This document shows, piece after piece, positions 18,333 to 26,625 of a stretch of 64,000 nt of DNA. A model generated the notes under the pieces. The model was not told the DNA's origin. It saw nothing but the letters and a program-made list of their open reading frames with translations, and searched no databases. Source of the DNA: Phycicoccus jejuensis (GTDB lineage Bacteria > Actinomycetota > Actinomycetes > Actinomycetales > Dermatophilaceae); assembly GCF_000720925.1 (NCBI RefSeq), contig NZ_JOEE01000004.1, forward strand, positions 186,001 to 250,000. The letters are read 5' to 3'. The first letter of the stretch is position 1. Each line of letters opens with the position of its first letter. Position numbers and translations under genes: made by a program.

Positions 18333-19880
18333 ATGAGCGAGCACACCCCCGCAGCCCCGCCGGCCGGCGACCTCCCCGGTCCCGTCCGCCTCCGCGTCGC
18401 CCCGTCCCCGACGGGCGACCCGCACGTCGGCACGGCGTACATGTCCCTCTTCAACCTCGCCTTCGCGCGCCAGCAGGGGGGCCGGTTCCTCCTGCGCATC
18501 GAGGACACCGACCGGACGCGCTTCCGCGAGGACTCCGAGCAGCAGGTCTTCGACACGCTGCGCTGGCTCGGCCTCACCTGGGACGAGGGCCCGGACGTCG
18601 GCGGCCCGTGCGCGCCGTACCGCCAGAGCGAGCGGCTGACGACCTACCGCCCCTACGTCGACCGGCTGCTCGCCGACGGCCACGCCTACCTCTGCTGGTG
18701 CTCGACCGAGCGCCTCGCCGCGATGCGCGAGGAGCAGCAGCGCCTCAAGCAGCCGACCGGCTACGACCGCCTCTGCCTCGGCAAGAGCGAGGAGGAGCGG
18801 CGCGCGCTGCCCGGCTTCTCCGAGACGCCCGTCGTGCGACTCCTCGTCCCGGACGACGTCGAGCTCGAGTTCGACGACCTCATCCGCGGCCGGATGACCG
18901 CCCCGCGCCCCGACGACCAGGTCATCCTCAAGGCCGACGGGTTCCCGACCTACCACCTCGCCGTCGTCGTCGACGACCACGAGATGGGCATCACCCACGT
19001 CGTGCGCGGCGAGGAGTGGGTCAGCTCGACCCCGAAGCACGTCCTGCTCTACCGCCGCCTGGGGCTCGAGCCGCCGCGGTTCGCGCACATGCCGCTGCTG
19101 CGCAACGAGAACAAGAGCAAGATCAGCAAGCGCAAGAACCCCGAGGCGCGCCTCACGTGGTTCCAGGAGGAGGGCTACCTGCCCGAGGCGCTCGTCAACT
19201 TCCTCGGCCTGCTCGCGTACCCGCCGGCCCAGGACGCCGAGGGCAACGACGTCGAGTTCTTCACCTTCGAGGAGTTCGCGCAGCGCTTCGACTGGTCGCT
19301 CGTCAATCCCGTCGGCCCGATCTTCGATCTCAAGAAGCTCGACTGGCTCAACGGCGTCCACATCCGCGCGCTCTCGCTCGGCGACTTCGCCTCCCGCCTC
19401 CTGCCCTACCTCGTGCGAGACGGCGTCCTCGGCGAGAGCCCCTCGCTCGCCGAGCTCGCGCGCCTGGAGCTCGTCGCCGAGCTCGTCCAGACCCGCATCG
19501 CCCACCTCACCGAGGCGACCGCGCTCGTCGCGCCGTTCTACGTCGCCGACGACGCCGTCGTCGTCGCGGACGACGCGCGCGCCCAGCTCAAGGACGACGC
19601 CGCCGCGACGCTCGACGCCGCGTCGGCCGCGCTGGCGGACGTGCCGGACGAGCGGGGCGGGCCGCTCGGTGCCGAGCGCACCTGGCGCGCCGAGGCGATC
19701 GAGGCCGCGTTGCGGTCCGCGCTCGTCGAGGGCCTCGGCCTCAAGCCGAAGTTCGCCTTCGGGCCGCTGCGCACGGCGGTCTCGGGGCAGCGCGTCAGCC
19801 CGCCGCTGTTCGAGTCGATGGAGATCCTCGGCAAGGACTCGACGCTCGCCCGCCTCGCGGCGCTGCGCGCGACGCTGTGA
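18333..19880 (+). CDS. gltX: glutamyl-tRNA synthetase
   Basis: Charges tRNA-Glu; 515 residues, usual for actinobacteria. Seen: the HIGH-like motif PSPTGDPHVGTAYM near residue 29, RIEDTDRTR near residue 56, and the KMSKS-like KISKRKN near residue 267, then the alpha-helical anticodon-binding domain. A TACGCT hexamer lies 9 nt before the ATG. A tRNA-Glu(CTC) and tRNA-Gln(CTG) lie about 1 kb downstream. Its stop overlaps the HAD gene start (GTGA), so the two are translationally coupled. Confidence 0.97.
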   Translation: MSEHTPAAPPAGDLPGPVRLRVAPSPTGDPHVGTAYMSLFNLAFARQQGGRFLLRIEDTDRTRFREDSEQQVFDTLRWLGLTWDEGPDVGGPCAPYRQSERLTTYRPYVDRLLADGHAYLCWCSTERLAAMREEQQRLKQPTGYDRLCLGKSEEERRALPGFSETPVVRLLVPDDVELEFDDLIRGRMTAPRPDDQVILKADGFPTYHLAVVVDDHEMGITHVVRGEEWVSSTPKHVLLYRRLGLEPPRFAHMPLLRNENKSKISKRKNPEARLTWFQEEGYLPEALVNFLGLLAYPPAQDAEGNDVEFFTFEEFAQRFDWSLVNPVGPIFDLKKLDWLNGVHIRALSLGDFASRLLPYLVRDGVLGESPSLAELARLELVAELVQTRIAHLTEATALVAPFYVADDAVVVADDARAQLKDDAAATLDAASAALADVPDERGGPLGAERTWRAEAIEAALRSALVEGLGLKPKFAFGPLRTAVSGQRVSPPLFESMEILGKDSTLARLAALRATL

Positions 19881-20617
19881 CCGCCGCGTGGGACGGCCTC
19901 GGCGTCGAGGCCGTCCTCCTCGACGCCGACGACACGCTCTACGACACCCGCACGGCGATGCACCGGGCCGGCGCGGCGGCGGCGACCCGCGTCTGGCCGG
20001 ACGCCGACCCCGAGCGGCTCGCGGCGGCCGGGGTGCGCTTCCGTGACGACCCGCAGGGGCACTTCGCCGCGTACACGCGCGGCGAGACCGACTTCGCGCA
20101 GATGCGCCGGGCCCGCCTCGGCGAGCTCGCGGTGTGGCTCGGGCAGCCGGACGGCGAGTGGTCGGCGCCGTTCGACGAGGCCTACGAGCCGGCCTTCCTC
20201 GTCGCGCTCGAGGCCTTCGACGACGTCCGGCCGGCGGTCGGGGCGCTGCGGGAGCAGGGCGTGCTGGTGGGCGTGCTCACCAACTCGGCGGGTGACTACA
20301 CGCAGGCCAAGCTGGTGGCCGCGGGGCTGGAGGACCTCTTCGACGTCGTCTGCAGCCGCGACACCCTCGGTTTCGGCAAGCCGGATGCCCGCGCCTTCCA
20401 CGAAGCCGCGCGGCGGCTCGGGGCCGACCCGTCCCGGACCGGGTACGTCGGCGACGAGCTGACCACCGACCCCCTCGGCGCCGTCGGTGCCGGGATGCCC
20501 GCGGCGTGGCTCGTCCGCGACGGCGAGCCGGGGGAGCGGGAGCGGCTGCTCGCCGCGCAGCACGGTGTGCCGGTGGTGCGTTCGCTGCGCGAGATCGCCG
20601 GTCTGCGGGGGGTGTGA
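19877..20617 (+). CDS. HAD-superfamily hydrolase
   Basis: 246-residue phosphatase-type HAD protein. Seen: motif I LLDADDTLYDT near residue 13 (nucleophile Asp and DxDxT arrangement), a helical cap, motif II GVLTNSAGDY near residue 134, the Lys of FGKPDARAF near residue 167 and motif IV GYVGDELTTDP near residue 190. Subfamily I with C1 cap, similar to YjjG/phosphoglycolate phosphatase-like enzymes; substrate unknown. GTG 19877 overlaps the gltX stop by 4 bp. Confidence 0.88.
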   Translation: MTAAWDGLGVEAVLLDADDTLYDTRTAMHRAGAAAATRVWPDADPERLAAAGVRFRDDPQGHFAAYTRGETDFAQMRRARLGELAVWLGQPDGEWSAPFDEAYEPAFLVALEAFDDVRPAVGALREQGVLVGVLTNSAGDYTQAKLVAAGLEDLFDVVCSRDTLGFGKPDARAFHEAARRLGADPSRTGYVGDELTTDPLGAVGAGMPAAWLVRDGEPGERERLLAAQHGVPVVRSLREIAGLRGV

Positions 20618-20627
20618 GCCCCGCGAT

Positions 20628-20656
20628 TTGGGTCGGGGGAGGAGGCCCGGTAGTGT
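20628..20656 (+). promoter_or_regulatory. promoter of tRNA-Gln
   Basis: TTGGGT (20628-20633) and TAGTGT (20651-20656) are spaced 17 bp, about 58 bp upstream of the mature tRNA 5' end. Confidence 0.5.
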
Positions 20657-20705
20657 TCTCTCTCGGTTCGCCGCTCGGTCGGCCCGCTCGCGGGACATCG
20701 GACGG

Positions 20706-20723
20706 CATACCCCATGGGGTATG
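20706..20723 (+). other. 18-bp perfect palindrome spanning the tRNA-Gln 5' end
   Basis: CATACCCCATGGGGTATG is self-complementary. Its left half contains TACCCCA, the same 7 nt as the 3' acceptor strand of the tRNA, so the 5' leader could pair with the acceptor 5' strand in competition with the mature fold. Confidence 0.6.
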
Positions 20724-20786
20724 GTGTAATTGGCAACACTGGTGATTCTGGTTCATCCGTTCTAGGTTCGAGTCCTGGTACCCCAG
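20715..20786 (+). tRNA. tRNA-Gln (anticodon CTG)
   Basis: 72-nt cloverleaf: acceptor TGGGGTA pairs with TACCCCA (20779-20785), anticodon stem GGTGA/TCATC closes a 7-nt loop with CTG at 20748-20750, and GGTTCGAGTCC forms the T arm. G20786 is the discriminator and CCA (20787-20789) is encoded in the DNA. Confidence 0.93.
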
Positions 20787-20788
20787 CC

Positions 20789-20818
20789 ATCGCCCCCGGC
20801 TTCGGCCGGAGGCGATTT
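20789..20818 (+). terminator. terminator after tRNA-Gln
   Basis: ATCGCC and CCGGC pair with GCCGG and GGCGAT around a TTCG tetraloop, with a one-base internal C/A mismatch, ending in TTT. The stem begins on the last base of the encoded CCA. Confidence 0.7.
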
Positions 20819-20840
20819 CGGAGAAAGCCCTCCCGTTCGG

Positions 20841-20846
20841 TAAGGT
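20841..20846 (+). promoter_or_regulatory. -10 box of tRNA-Glu
   Basis: TAAGGT lies 47 bp before the mature tRNA-Glu. The -35 region is weak, so this is a modest call; the terminator after tRNA-Gln supports separate transcription. Confidence 0.4.
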
Positions 20847-20893
20847 TTCTCCTCGTTGCCCGGCCCGCCTCGCGGTGGTCCGGACGACACCGA

Positions 20894-20966
20894 GGCCCCG
20901 TTGTGTAGTGGCCTAGCACGCCGCCCTCTCAAGGCGGTAGCGCGGGTTCGAATCCCGTCGGGGCTA
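20894..20966 (+). tRNA. tRNA-Glu (anticodon CTC)
   Basis: 73-nt cloverleaf: acceptor GGCCCCG pairs with CGGGGCT (20959-20965, first pair G-U), anticodon stem CCGCC/GGCGG with CTC at 20928-20930, and a T arm around TTCGAAT. Discriminator A20966. CCA is not encoded. Confidence 0.93.
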
Positions 20967-20974
20967 CATCGAGC

Positions 20975-21004
20975 GAAGGCCCGGTCCACCAGGACCGGGC
21001 CTTC
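20975..21004 (+). terminator. terminator after tRNA-Glu
   Basis: Perfect 13-bp stem GAAGGCCCGGTCC / GGACCGGGCCTTC with an ACCA loop, 8 bp after the tRNA. It also lies at the end of the convergent MerR gene and may work in both directions. Confidence 0.75.
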
Positions 21005-21028
21005 GTCGTGTGTCGACGGGGCTGCGTC

Positions 21029-21658
21029 TCAGGCGTCCTCGCGCGCGTCGGCGGCCGCCTGACGCCGGCTGCTCACCGCCTCTTGGGCGAGCCGTCGCAG
21101 CGCGACGAGCACGGGATCGCCGAGCACGGTCCCGACGACGACGGTGCGCATCGCCTCGGCCGGGTCCTGCGCCGCGAGGGCGAGGTCGACGTCGGCCTCG
21201 GCGACCACGGTCATCCCCGCGGCGTACCGCCGCAGGGTCGCTGCGTCCAGCGGGACGCCGGCCGCCCGGGCCGCCGCCACCGCGTCGCCGAGCGCGGTGA
21301 GGGCGGGTGCGCCCGACCACGTGCACCAGCCGAGCTCCTCGAGCAGCCCCGTGATCTCGGGGTCGACCGGGCCGCGGGGGGCAGGTGTCGGGATGACGGC
21401 CGCGGCCGCGCCGAGCAGGTCGTGACGGGACGGGGGAGGGGACTCCAGGGCGCCGACGATCGCGCGCACACCCCTGAGGCCGACGCCGCCGTGCTCGACG
21501 AGCGCCCGGACCAGCCGGACCCGCTCGACGTGCTCGTCGCCGTAGTCGGCCGAGGTCCGGCTCGTCGCCCGGCCCGGCGGCAGCACGCCCTCCCGGAGGT
21601 AGAACTTCAGCGTGTGCACCGGCACGCCGGTCCGCTCCGCCAGCTCCGAGATGCGCAC
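21029..21658 (-). CDS. MerR-family transcriptional regulator
   Basis: 209 residues. The N-terminal winged helix-turn-helix reads RISELAERTGVPVHTLKFYLREGVLPPGR, then the second wing EHVERVRLVRALVEHGGVGLRGVRAIV and a longer C-terminal effector-type domain without recognisable metal cysteines. GTG 21656-21658 is set by AAGGAG 6 nt upstream. It diverges from the DUF4188 gene; inverted repeats in the shared intergenic region suggest it controls both genes. A small-molecule ligand is inferred from the long C-terminal domain. Confidence 0.88.
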   Translation of the reverse strand: MRISELAERTGVPVHTLKFYLREGVLPPGRATSRTSADYGDEHVERVRLVRALVEHGGVGLRGVRAIVGALESPPPSRHDLLGAAAAVIPTPAPRGPVDPEITGLLEELGWCTWSGAPALTALGDAVAAARAAGVPLDAATLRRYAAGMTVVAEADVDLALAAQDPAEAMRTVVVGTVLGDPVLVALRRLAQEAVSSRRQAAADAREDA

Positions 21659-21674
21659 TCCCGCTCCTTCCCTC

Positions 21675-21735
21675 TTGACACCGGATAGTGCCACTCTCCA
21701 CCATGGTGTCACCGGACAGCGTCACTATCCAGTCA
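21675..21735. promoter_or_regulatory. MerR / DUF4188 divergent regulatory region
   Basis: Contains TTGACA (21675-21680) and, 18 bp on, CACCAT (21699-21704) facing the DUF4188 gene, within the long spacing often found in MerR-controlled promoters. Inverted repeat CCGGATAGTG (21681-21690) and CACTATCCAG (21723-21732), matching at 9 of 10 positions, flanks a central CACCATGGTG palindrome. Confidence 0.6.
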
Positions 21736-21745
21736 GGAGCGTCCC

Positions 21746-22243
21746 ATGGATCGCATGACCCACGCCTACGACGGCCCCCTCACCGTCTTCCTCATCGGCC
21801 TGCGCGTCCACCGCCCCTGGCGGGTCGGCATCGTGCGCCAGGCCGCGAGCGCGATGCCGCGGATGATCACCGAGCTCGAGCGCAACAAGGCCGCGGCCGC
21901 CCGCGGCGAGGAGGAGTCGCTCGGTTACCTCGGCAGCCGCTCGACCGTGCACCTCATGGCGACGACGATGGTCCAGTGGTGGCGCAGCACCGAGGACCTC
22001 TACGCCTACGCGAACGCCGCCGACCACCTGCACCGGCCGGCGTGGACCGAGTTCTACGCCGTCGCGACGAAGGACCCCGGCGCCGTCACCATCTGGCACG
22101 AGACCTACGAGGTGACGCCGCACGGTGCCGAGAGCGCGTACGCGGGTCCGAAGCCGCTCGGGCTCGCGTCGATCGCCGGAGTCCTCCCGCTGGGTCGGCG
22201 CGGTGAGACGGCCCGCCAGCGGCTCGGCAGCCGGCTGTCCTGA
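21746..22243 (+). CDS. DUF4188 (monooxygenase-like) protein
   Basis: 165 residues. Seen: an N-terminal strand TVFLIGLRVHRPWR, a middle helix-strand block HLMATTMVQWWRSTEDLYAYAN, and the His-rich AVTIWHETYEV near residue 117. This matches DUF4188, proteins with a ferredoxin-like dimeric alpha/beta-barrel fold resembling small monooxygenases; activity is not established. ATG 21746 has CAGGAGCG just upstream. It is the divergent partner of the MerR regulator and its probable target. Confidence 0.8.
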   Translation: MDRMTHAYDGPLTVFLIGLRVHRPWRVGIVRQAASAMPRMITELERNKAAAARGEEESLGYLGSRSTVHLMATTMVQWWRSTEDLYAYANAADHLHRPAWTEFYAVATKDPGAVTIWHETYEVTPHGAESAYAGPKPLGLASIAGVLPLGRRGETARQRLGSRLS

Positions 22244-22247
22244 GGCC

Positions 22248-22586
22248 TCAGGCGACCGTGACCCGGGCGCTCGCGGCGAGCGCGCACACCCGGGCGTCGA
22301 GCCGGGCGTCGCCGGTCGCCGCGTGGACGAGCCACGCCGAGCGCAGGTCCTCGAGCGTGGGCCAGCGGTTCTCCCAGATGACGAGCCGCTCGGCGAGCAG
22401 GTCGAAGACGTCGTCGCACAGGGTCGGTGCGAAGACGATGACCGGCGTCCGGGCCCGGGTCAGCGCCGCCGCGCGCCGGGCCGCGACGCTGCCACCGCCG
22501 ACGACCAGCGCCGGCCGGTCCGGGCGCGGGAAGGCGAGCAGCCGGGTGCGGTCACGGGCGATGCGCGAGGCGGCGGTCGGGGTCAC
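22248..22586 (-). CDS. stand-alone siroheme-synthase-like Rossmann domain
   Basis: 112 residues resembling the N-terminal NAD-binding part of precorrin-2 dehydrogenase/sirohydrochlorin ferrochelatase (CysG-A, Met8): LVVGGGSVAARRAAAL near residue 27, TPVIVFAPTLCDDVFDLL, then WLVHAATGDARLDARVCALA. Family members have 200 or more residues with a dimerisation domain and catalytic Asp; here the protein stops right after the Rossmann fold. GTG 22584-22586 has GGAGGAG 6 nt upstream, so it looks expressed rather than decayed. It ends 5 bp from the convergent DUF4188 gene. Function uncertain. Confidence 0.68.
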   Translation of the reverse strand: MTPTAASRIARDRTRLLAFPRPDRPALVVGGGSVAARRAAALTRARTPVIVFAPTLCDDVFDLLAERLVIWENRWPTLEDLRSAWLVHAATGDARLDARVCALAASARVTVA

Positions 22587-22695
22587 GGGCGCTCCTCCTG
22601 CGATGGACGGTGCGCCCAGCCTGCTCGCGGCATGTTGCCCCGGCGCGCGCCGCGTGTGACATCCGTGTTGCGTGGCGGCCGGCGAGCCCCACCGG

Positions 22696-23439
22696 TCAGG
22701 CGTTGTTCTGGACCTCCTGCTGCGCGGCGTGCCGCGCGAGGACCTCGCTCAGCTTGTTCGCGCCGGCCATGACCGTGGCGGCGTGCAGGCGGCCGGGCTG
22801 GCGCGAGAGGCGCTCGATGGGTCCCGAGATCGAGACCGCCGCGATGACCCGCCCGCTCGGGGAGCGGACGGGGGCCGAGACCGACGCCACGCCGGGCTCG
22901 CGCTCGCCGACGCTCTGCGCCCAGCCCCGGCGCCGGACCCCGGAGAGGGCCGTCGCCGTGAAGGCCGCGCCCTGGAGGCCGCGGTGCAGTCGGTCGGGCT
23001 CCTCCCACGCGAGGAGGATCTGCGCGGCCGAGCCGGCGCGCATCGAGAGGGTGGCGCCGATCGGGATGGAGTCGCGCAGGCCGACGGGGCGCTCGGCGGC
23101 CGAGACGCACACCCGGTACTCGCCCTGGCGGCGGAAGAGCTGCGCCGACTCGTTCGTGTGGTCGCGCAGCGCGCCGAGGACCGGACCGGCGGCGGCGAGG
23201 AGGCGGTCCTCGCCGGCGGCGGCCGCGAGCTCGCCGAGACGCGGGCCGAGGACGAAGCGTCCCTGCAGGTCGCGCGTCACGAGCCGGTGGTGCTCGAGGG
23301 CGACGGCGAGCCGGTGCGCCGTCGGGCGGGCCAGGCCGGTGGCCGTCACGAGCTGGGCGAGCGTCGACGGGCCGGCCTCGAGGGCGGACAGCACGACGGC
23401 TGCCTTGTCGAGCACTCCGACCCCACTGCTGTTGTCCAT
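22696..23439 (-). CDS. ndgR: IclR-family regulator NdgR
   Basis: 247-residue regulator of leucine and other amino acid genes in actinobacteria. Seen: MDNSSGVGVLDKAAVVLSAL at the N-terminus, helix-turn-helix TLAQLVTATGLARPTAHRLA near residue 26, and an IclR effector domain with RRGWAQSVGEREPGVASVSAPV near residue 170. It diverges from leuCD, the arrangement known for NdgR in Streptomyces. A CAATAT -10 box ends 6 nt before its ATG, so the mRNA is probably leaderless, and a palindrome lies in the promoter spacer, suggesting autoregulation. Confidence 0.95.
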   Translation of the reverse strand: MDNSSGVGVLDKAAVVLSALEAGPSTLAQLVTATGLARPTAHRLAVALEHHRLVTRDLQGRFVLGPRLGELAAAAGEDRLLAAAGPVLGALRDHTNESAQLFRRQGEYRVCVSAAERPVGLRDSIPIGATLSMRAGSAAQILLAWEEPDRLHRGLQGAAFTATALSGVRRRGWAQSVGEREPGVASVSAPVRSPSGRVIAAVSISGPIERLSRQPGRLHAATVMAGANKLSEVLARHAAQQEVQNNA

Positions 23440-23445
23440 GTCTTG

Positions 23446-23474
23446 ATATTGCTATCTCATCGGATGAGACGCAA
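23446..23474 (-). promoter_or_regulatory. ndgR promoter with operator in its spacer
   Basis: On the minus strand TTGCGT (23469-23474) and CAATAT (23446-23451) are 17 bp apart; the -10 box ends 6 nt before the ndgR ATG. The inverted repeat TCTCAT-CGG-ATGAGA (23455-23469) fills the spacer, so a protein bound there would block RNA polymerase. It also lies upstream of leuC and may control both genes. Confidence 0.7.
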
Positions 23475-23591
23475 GTCCATCCGTGACATCACCGTGCGAA
23501 TCTCGGGACGACGGCGACGGCGCGGTGCCGCGTCCGCCGCCGACGACCCCGCGGCCGACCGCCGCGGTCACGTGGACGAGAGGTGAGTGGG

Positions 23592-25003
<1,412 letters not shown>

Positions 25004-25004
<1 letters not shown>

Positions 25005-25594
25005 TGGAGAAGTTCACGTCGCACACCGGTATCGGCGTCCCGCTGCGCCGCAGCAACGTCGACACCGACCAGATCATCCCGGCCGTCTACCTCAAGCGGG
25101 TGACGCGCACCGGGTTCGAGGACGGGCTCTTCGCCGCCTGGCGGGGCGACGAGACCTTCGTGCTCAACGACCCGACCTTCGCCGCGGGGTCGGTCCTCGT
25201 CGCCGGCCCCGACTTCGGCACCGGCTCCTCGCGCGAGCACGCGGTGTGGGCGCTGATGGACTACGGCTTCCGGGTCGTCATCTCCTCGCGCTTCGCGGAC
25301 ATCTTCCGGGGCAACAGCGGCAAGCAGGGCCTGCTCACCGCGCAGTGCTCGCAGGACGACGTCGAGCTGCTCTGGAAGCTGCTGGAGAACGAGCCCGGCA
25401 CCTCCGTGACGGTCGACCTCGAGTCGCGCACCGTCGCCGCCGGTGACCTCGTCGCCCCCTTCGAGGTCGACGACTACACCCGCTGGCGCCTGCTCGAGGG
25501 CCTGGACGACATCAGCCTCTCGCTGCGGCACGAAGAGGACATCACGGCGTACGAGGCAATTCGTCCGGCGTGGAAGCCGAGCGTCACCGCCTGA
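25004..25594 (+). CDS. leuD: 3-isopropylmalate dehydratase small subunit
   Basis: Swivel-domain subunit of isopropylmalate isomerase, 196 residues. Seen: [16 protein letters not shown] near residue 18, [17 protein letters not shown] near residue 66 and GNSGKQGLL near residue 103, all family hallmarks. Its ATG overlaps the leuC stop by one base, so the two subunits are made together. A GC-rich hairpin follows. Confidence 0.97.
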
Positions 25595-25637
25595 CGAAGT
25601 CCCTCTCCCACAACCGTTTCCGGGCAGGAACACAGCG

Positions 25638-25665
25638 GCGCGGCATCCCCTCGGGGGTGCCGCGC
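25638..25665 (+). terminator. hairpin after leuCD
   Basis: GCGCGGCA (25638-25645) pairs with TGCCGCGC (25658-25665), extended inward by a T-G and three C-G pairs around CTCG. No T-run follows; probable transcript end of leuCD. Confidence 0.6.
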
Positions 25666-25744
25666 TGGTGTGCGTGGGGCTGCTGTGACGCCGGCGGCGA
25701 CGCCAAAGCCTCTGTCGCGCAACCAGAACACGCCGCGACAGTGG

Positions 25745-25773
25745 TGGACGTGCCTCTCCGGCAGGCATACCGT
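25745..25773 (+). promoter_or_regulatory. promoter of the HU gene
   Basis: TGGACG and TACCGT (25768-25773) are 17 bp apart, about 80 bp before the HU start. A 7-bp inverted repeat TGTCGCG/CGCGACA (25713-25719, 25734-25740) lies directly upstream. The rest of 25666-25853 shows nothing else recognisable. Confidence 0.4.
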
Positions 25774-25853
25774 CGTCCACAAGGTCGGCGAGCCCCGGCC
25801 CCACGTCCCAGCGTCGAGGCGGCCGCCTCGCGCCGACCGATGGAGGATCCACC

Positions 25854-26603
25854 GTGAACAAGGCAGACATCGTCAAGGAGCTCGAGAAGGCCCTCGGCAG
25901 CCGCAAGCTCGCGAACGACGCGCTGGACACCGTGCTCGACACGATCGTCCGTGAGGTCACCCGGGGCGGCAAGGTCGCGATCACCGGCTTCGGCACGTTC
26001 GACCGGGCGGAGCGCGCCGCGCGCACCGGCCGCAACCCGCACACCGGCACCTCGGTGCGCATCCCCAAGAGCAAGGCGCCGCGCTTCCGCCCGGGCACCG
26101 CCTTCAAGGACTACGTCCGCAAGCCGAGCTCGCTGCCCAAGGGCGGCCCGGCGACGGGGCGCGCCGCGGCCGGCAGCGCGGGCGCCGCGGCGGCGGCCCC
26201 GGCCAAGAAGACGGCCGCCAAGAAGTCGGCGACCAAGGCCACGACCGCGAAGAAGACGGCGACCAAGGCGGCGCCGGCCAAGGCCGCGGCGAAGAAGACC
26301 GCGACCAAGGCGACGGCGCCGGCGAAGACGGCGGCGAAGAAGGTCGCGACCAAGGCGACCCCGGCGAAGACCGCGGCGAAGAAGGTCGCGACCAAGGCGA
26401 CCCCGGCGAAGACCGCCGCGAAGAAGGTCGCGACGAAGGCGACCCCGGCGAAGACCGCCGCGAAGAAGGCACCGGCGAAGAAGACCGCCACCAAGGCCGC
26501 CCCCGCGAAGAAGACCGCCACGAAGGCGACGGCGAGCAAGGCGACGACCGCGAAGAAGACGACCGCGAAGAAGGCCCCGGCCAAGAAGGCCGCCAAGCGC
26601 TGA
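25854..26603 (+). CDS. HU-family nucleoid protein with histone H1-like Lys/Ala tail
   Basis: 249 residues. Residues 1-90 are a complete HU domain (MNKADIVKELEKAL; GFGTFDRAERAARTGRNPHTG; PRFRPGTAFKDYV), which bends and wraps DNA. From about residue 110 to the end runs a tail of repeating AAKK/TKA/PAK units, extremely basic, like the mycobacterial HupB and Streptomyces HupS tails that increase DNA compaction. The GTG start has GGAGG upstream. Part of the tail is an exact 42-bp tandem repeat, so length may vary between strains. Confidence 0.95.
   Translation: MNKADIVKELEKALGSRKLANDALDTVLDTIVREVTRGGKVAITGFGTFDRAERAARTGRNPHTGTSVRIPKSKAPRFRPGTAFKDYVRKPSSLPKGGPATGRAAAGSAGAAAAAPAKKTAAKKSATKATTAKKTATKAAPAKAAAKKTATKATAPAKTAAKKVATKATPAKTAAKKVATKATPAKTAAKKVATKATPAKTAAKKAPAKKTATKAAPAKKTATKATASKATTAKKTTAKKAPAKKAAKR
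26331..26456 (+). repeat. 42-bp tandem repeat inside the HU tail
   Basis: Three 42-bp units, each encoding 14 residues (A-A-K-K-V-A-T-K-A-T-P-A-K-T), differ only at a few third positions. Shorter imperfect units continue on both sides. In-frame, so copy number can change without breaking the gene. Confidence 0.85.
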
Positions 26604-26625
26604 CGCGCCGGGTCGGGCGGGGCCG

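Noticed and set aside
20894..21004. Integration site (att) at the tRNA-Glu 3' end
   Set aside because: No second copy of the tRNA 3' end and no integrase is seen in the window.
23583..23591. GTG 23583 as the leuC start
   Set aside because: The ATG 23592 aligns with the N-terminus I recall for LeuC proteins and leaves the purine-rich GAGAGGTGAG as the ribosome site.
26331..26456. Regular 42-bp repeats as a CRISPR array
   Set aside because: The repeats are contiguous with no spacers, lie in frame inside the HU tail and differ at third codon positions.
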